NCBI GenBank assembly: GCA_903821255.1
Contig: CAIJKT010000667.1
Span: forward strand, 1 to 6,966
Origin: an uncultured Lentisphaeria bacterium
GTDB taxonomy: Bacteria > Verrucomicrobiota > Lentisphaeria > Victivallales > Victivallaceae
Direction: 5' to 3'
DNA length: 6,966 nucleotides
Part shown: positions 6,138 through 6,966 of the stretch, one piece after another
Layout of the letters: each line of letters starts with the position of its first letter
Position numbering within the stretch: position 1 is the first letter of the stretch
Position numbers and translations under genes: made by a program
The notes under the pieces: model-generated
Database searches by the model: none
What the model was told of the DNA's origin: nothing
Seen by the model: only the letters and a program-made list of their open reading frames with translations

Positions 6138-6966
6138 ATGAAAAGCACTGAAAATAAATTTTATCCGTCGGCAATGACAATTGCAGGCAGCGACAGCGGC
6201 GGCGGAGCCGGCATACAGGCCGATCTGCGTACATTTGCCGCATTCGGTGTTTTCGGCTGTTCCGCGATTCCCGCGGTGACTTCACAGAATCCGTGTATCG
6301 TAAACCGGATTGACCCGCTCCCGGCGGAATCCGTGGTTTGCCAGATTACCACTGTACTTGAAAAAATTGCAATCCGGACGATAAAAACCGGAATGCTTTT
6401 CAATGCGGATATCATCAATGCGGTCTGCGATACTCTCGACGGCAAAGATCTTCCGCTGATTGTCGATCCGGTAATGATTTCCACCAGCGGTACCTGTCTG
6501 CTGGAGAAAGCGGCGATCAAAATCATGCTTGAACGTCTTTTCTCAATGGCGTCCTGGATTACCCCTAATATTCCTGAAGCTGAACTTATTACCGGAGTTC
6601 GCATAAACGGCAGGAAGGCAATGATTACCGCCGCTCTGGAGTGCGCGGAGAAATGGAATTGCGGCTGTATTCTGAAGGGTGGACATCTGCGCTCTAAATC
6701 CGGTGTCGCCGCAGATATTGTATGTTATGAAGGGAATTTGTATGAATTATGTTCGCCGCTGGTAGAGGATTGTAAAGCGTCTCACGGCACCGGCTGTACT
6801 TTGAGTGCGGCGCTGGCTGCCGCTCTGGCGCTGGAGACCCCGTGGGAAAAGGCTTTGACTATGGCTAAGGGATTTGTTTACAGTTCACTGGCGGAGTCTG
6901 TGGAGATCGGTGACGGCATTGAAGCTATGTATCCGCCATTTGAATCATCATGGCAGGGCAAGGCGA
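6138..6966 (+). CDS. thiD: Hydroxymethylpyrimidine / phosphomethylpyrimidine kinase (3' end cut by window)
   Basis: ThiD phosphorylates 4-amino-5-hydroxymethyl-2-methylpyrimidine (HMP), then HMP-phosphate, to give HMP-diphosphate, the pyrimidine half of thiamine; it is a cytosolic ribokinase-fold enzyme. 276 codons are visible with no stop, against 266 aa for E. coli ThiD, so only the last few residues are probably missing. Landmarks: TIAGSDSGGGAGIQADL at 14-30, the substrate-binding Gly-rich opening; Q50-N51 matching the HMP-binding Gln44 region of ThiD; KTGML at 83-87; IVDPVM at 108-113; ITPNIPEAE at 141-149; LKGGH at 179-183; and HGTGCTLSAAL at 216-226, the anion hole with Cys220 in the place of the catalytic Cys. 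All key positions are intact. The ATG at 6138 follows an in-frame TGA at 6132, so little choice remains; its ribosome site (AAGAAA) is weak. It is divergent from the exported-protein gene, with no functional link visible. Confidence 0.95.
   Translation, partial: MKSTENKFYPSAMTIAGSDSGGGAGIQADLRTFAAFGVFGCSAIPAVTSQNPCIVNRIDPLPAESVVCQITTVLEKIAIRTIKTGMLFNADIINAVCDTLDGKDLPLIVDPVMISTSGTCLLEKAAIKIMLERLFSMASWITPNIPEAELITGVRINGRKAMITAALECAEKWNCGCILKGGHLRSKSGVAADIVCYEGNLYELCSPLVEDCKASHGTGCTLSAALAAALALETPWEKALTMAKGFVYSSLAESVEIGDGIEAMYPPFESSWQGKA

Noticed and set aside
6161..6604. Minus-strand open frame of 147 codons at the right end
   Set aside because: It is antisense to thiD, whose conserved motifs on the plus strand are unambiguous.

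Overview
The window reads as bacterial chromosome of ordinary gene density. It holds a five-gene block on the minus strand (read right to left) and, diverging from it at the right edge, one plus-strand thiamine-pathway gene cut by the window end. There are no tRNAs, rRNAs, insertion sequences, CRISPR arrays or phage genes. An export signal on one protein and a full MreC-MreD-PBP2 set point to a rod-elongating, probably Gram-negative bacterium. The AGGA-type ribosome sites and the style of the unknown secreted protein fit the Planctomycetes-Verrucomicrobia-Lentisphaerae group, but that placement is a weak guess.

Region by region: positions 26-60 hold a clean intrinsic terminator for a plus-strand gene that ends at or left of the window edge. 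Positions 128-2071 (minus) encode PBP2 (mrdA), 2073-2588 MreD and 2610-3473 MreC. Positions 3475-4506 encode an FMN-dependent enzyme of the FabK/nitronate monooxygenase family. A 4510-4655 gap carries a candidate promoter and a leader with competing inverted repeats. Positions 4656-5999 encode an exported protein I cannot name, possibly a zinc-less relative of MA-type peptidases. Positions 6000-6137 are a divergent promoter region, and 6138 onward is thiD, nearly complete.

The genes from 4506 down to 128 look like one transcription unit. The flavoenzyme stop and the mreC start are 1 base apart, mreC and mreD 21 bases apart, and mreD and mrdA 1 base apart. MreC, MreD and PBP2 belong to the elongasome that inserts peptidoglycan along the cell cylinder. 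The flavoenzyme, if it is truly FabK, would supply fatty acids for membrane growth, so the unit may join lipid and wall synthesis. MreB, usually just upstream of mreC, and RodA, often next to mrdA, are not in this window.

Most of the window is conventional. The points most worth a second look are the flavoenzyme in the usual mreB position, the structured leader in front of it, and the unknown exported protein.
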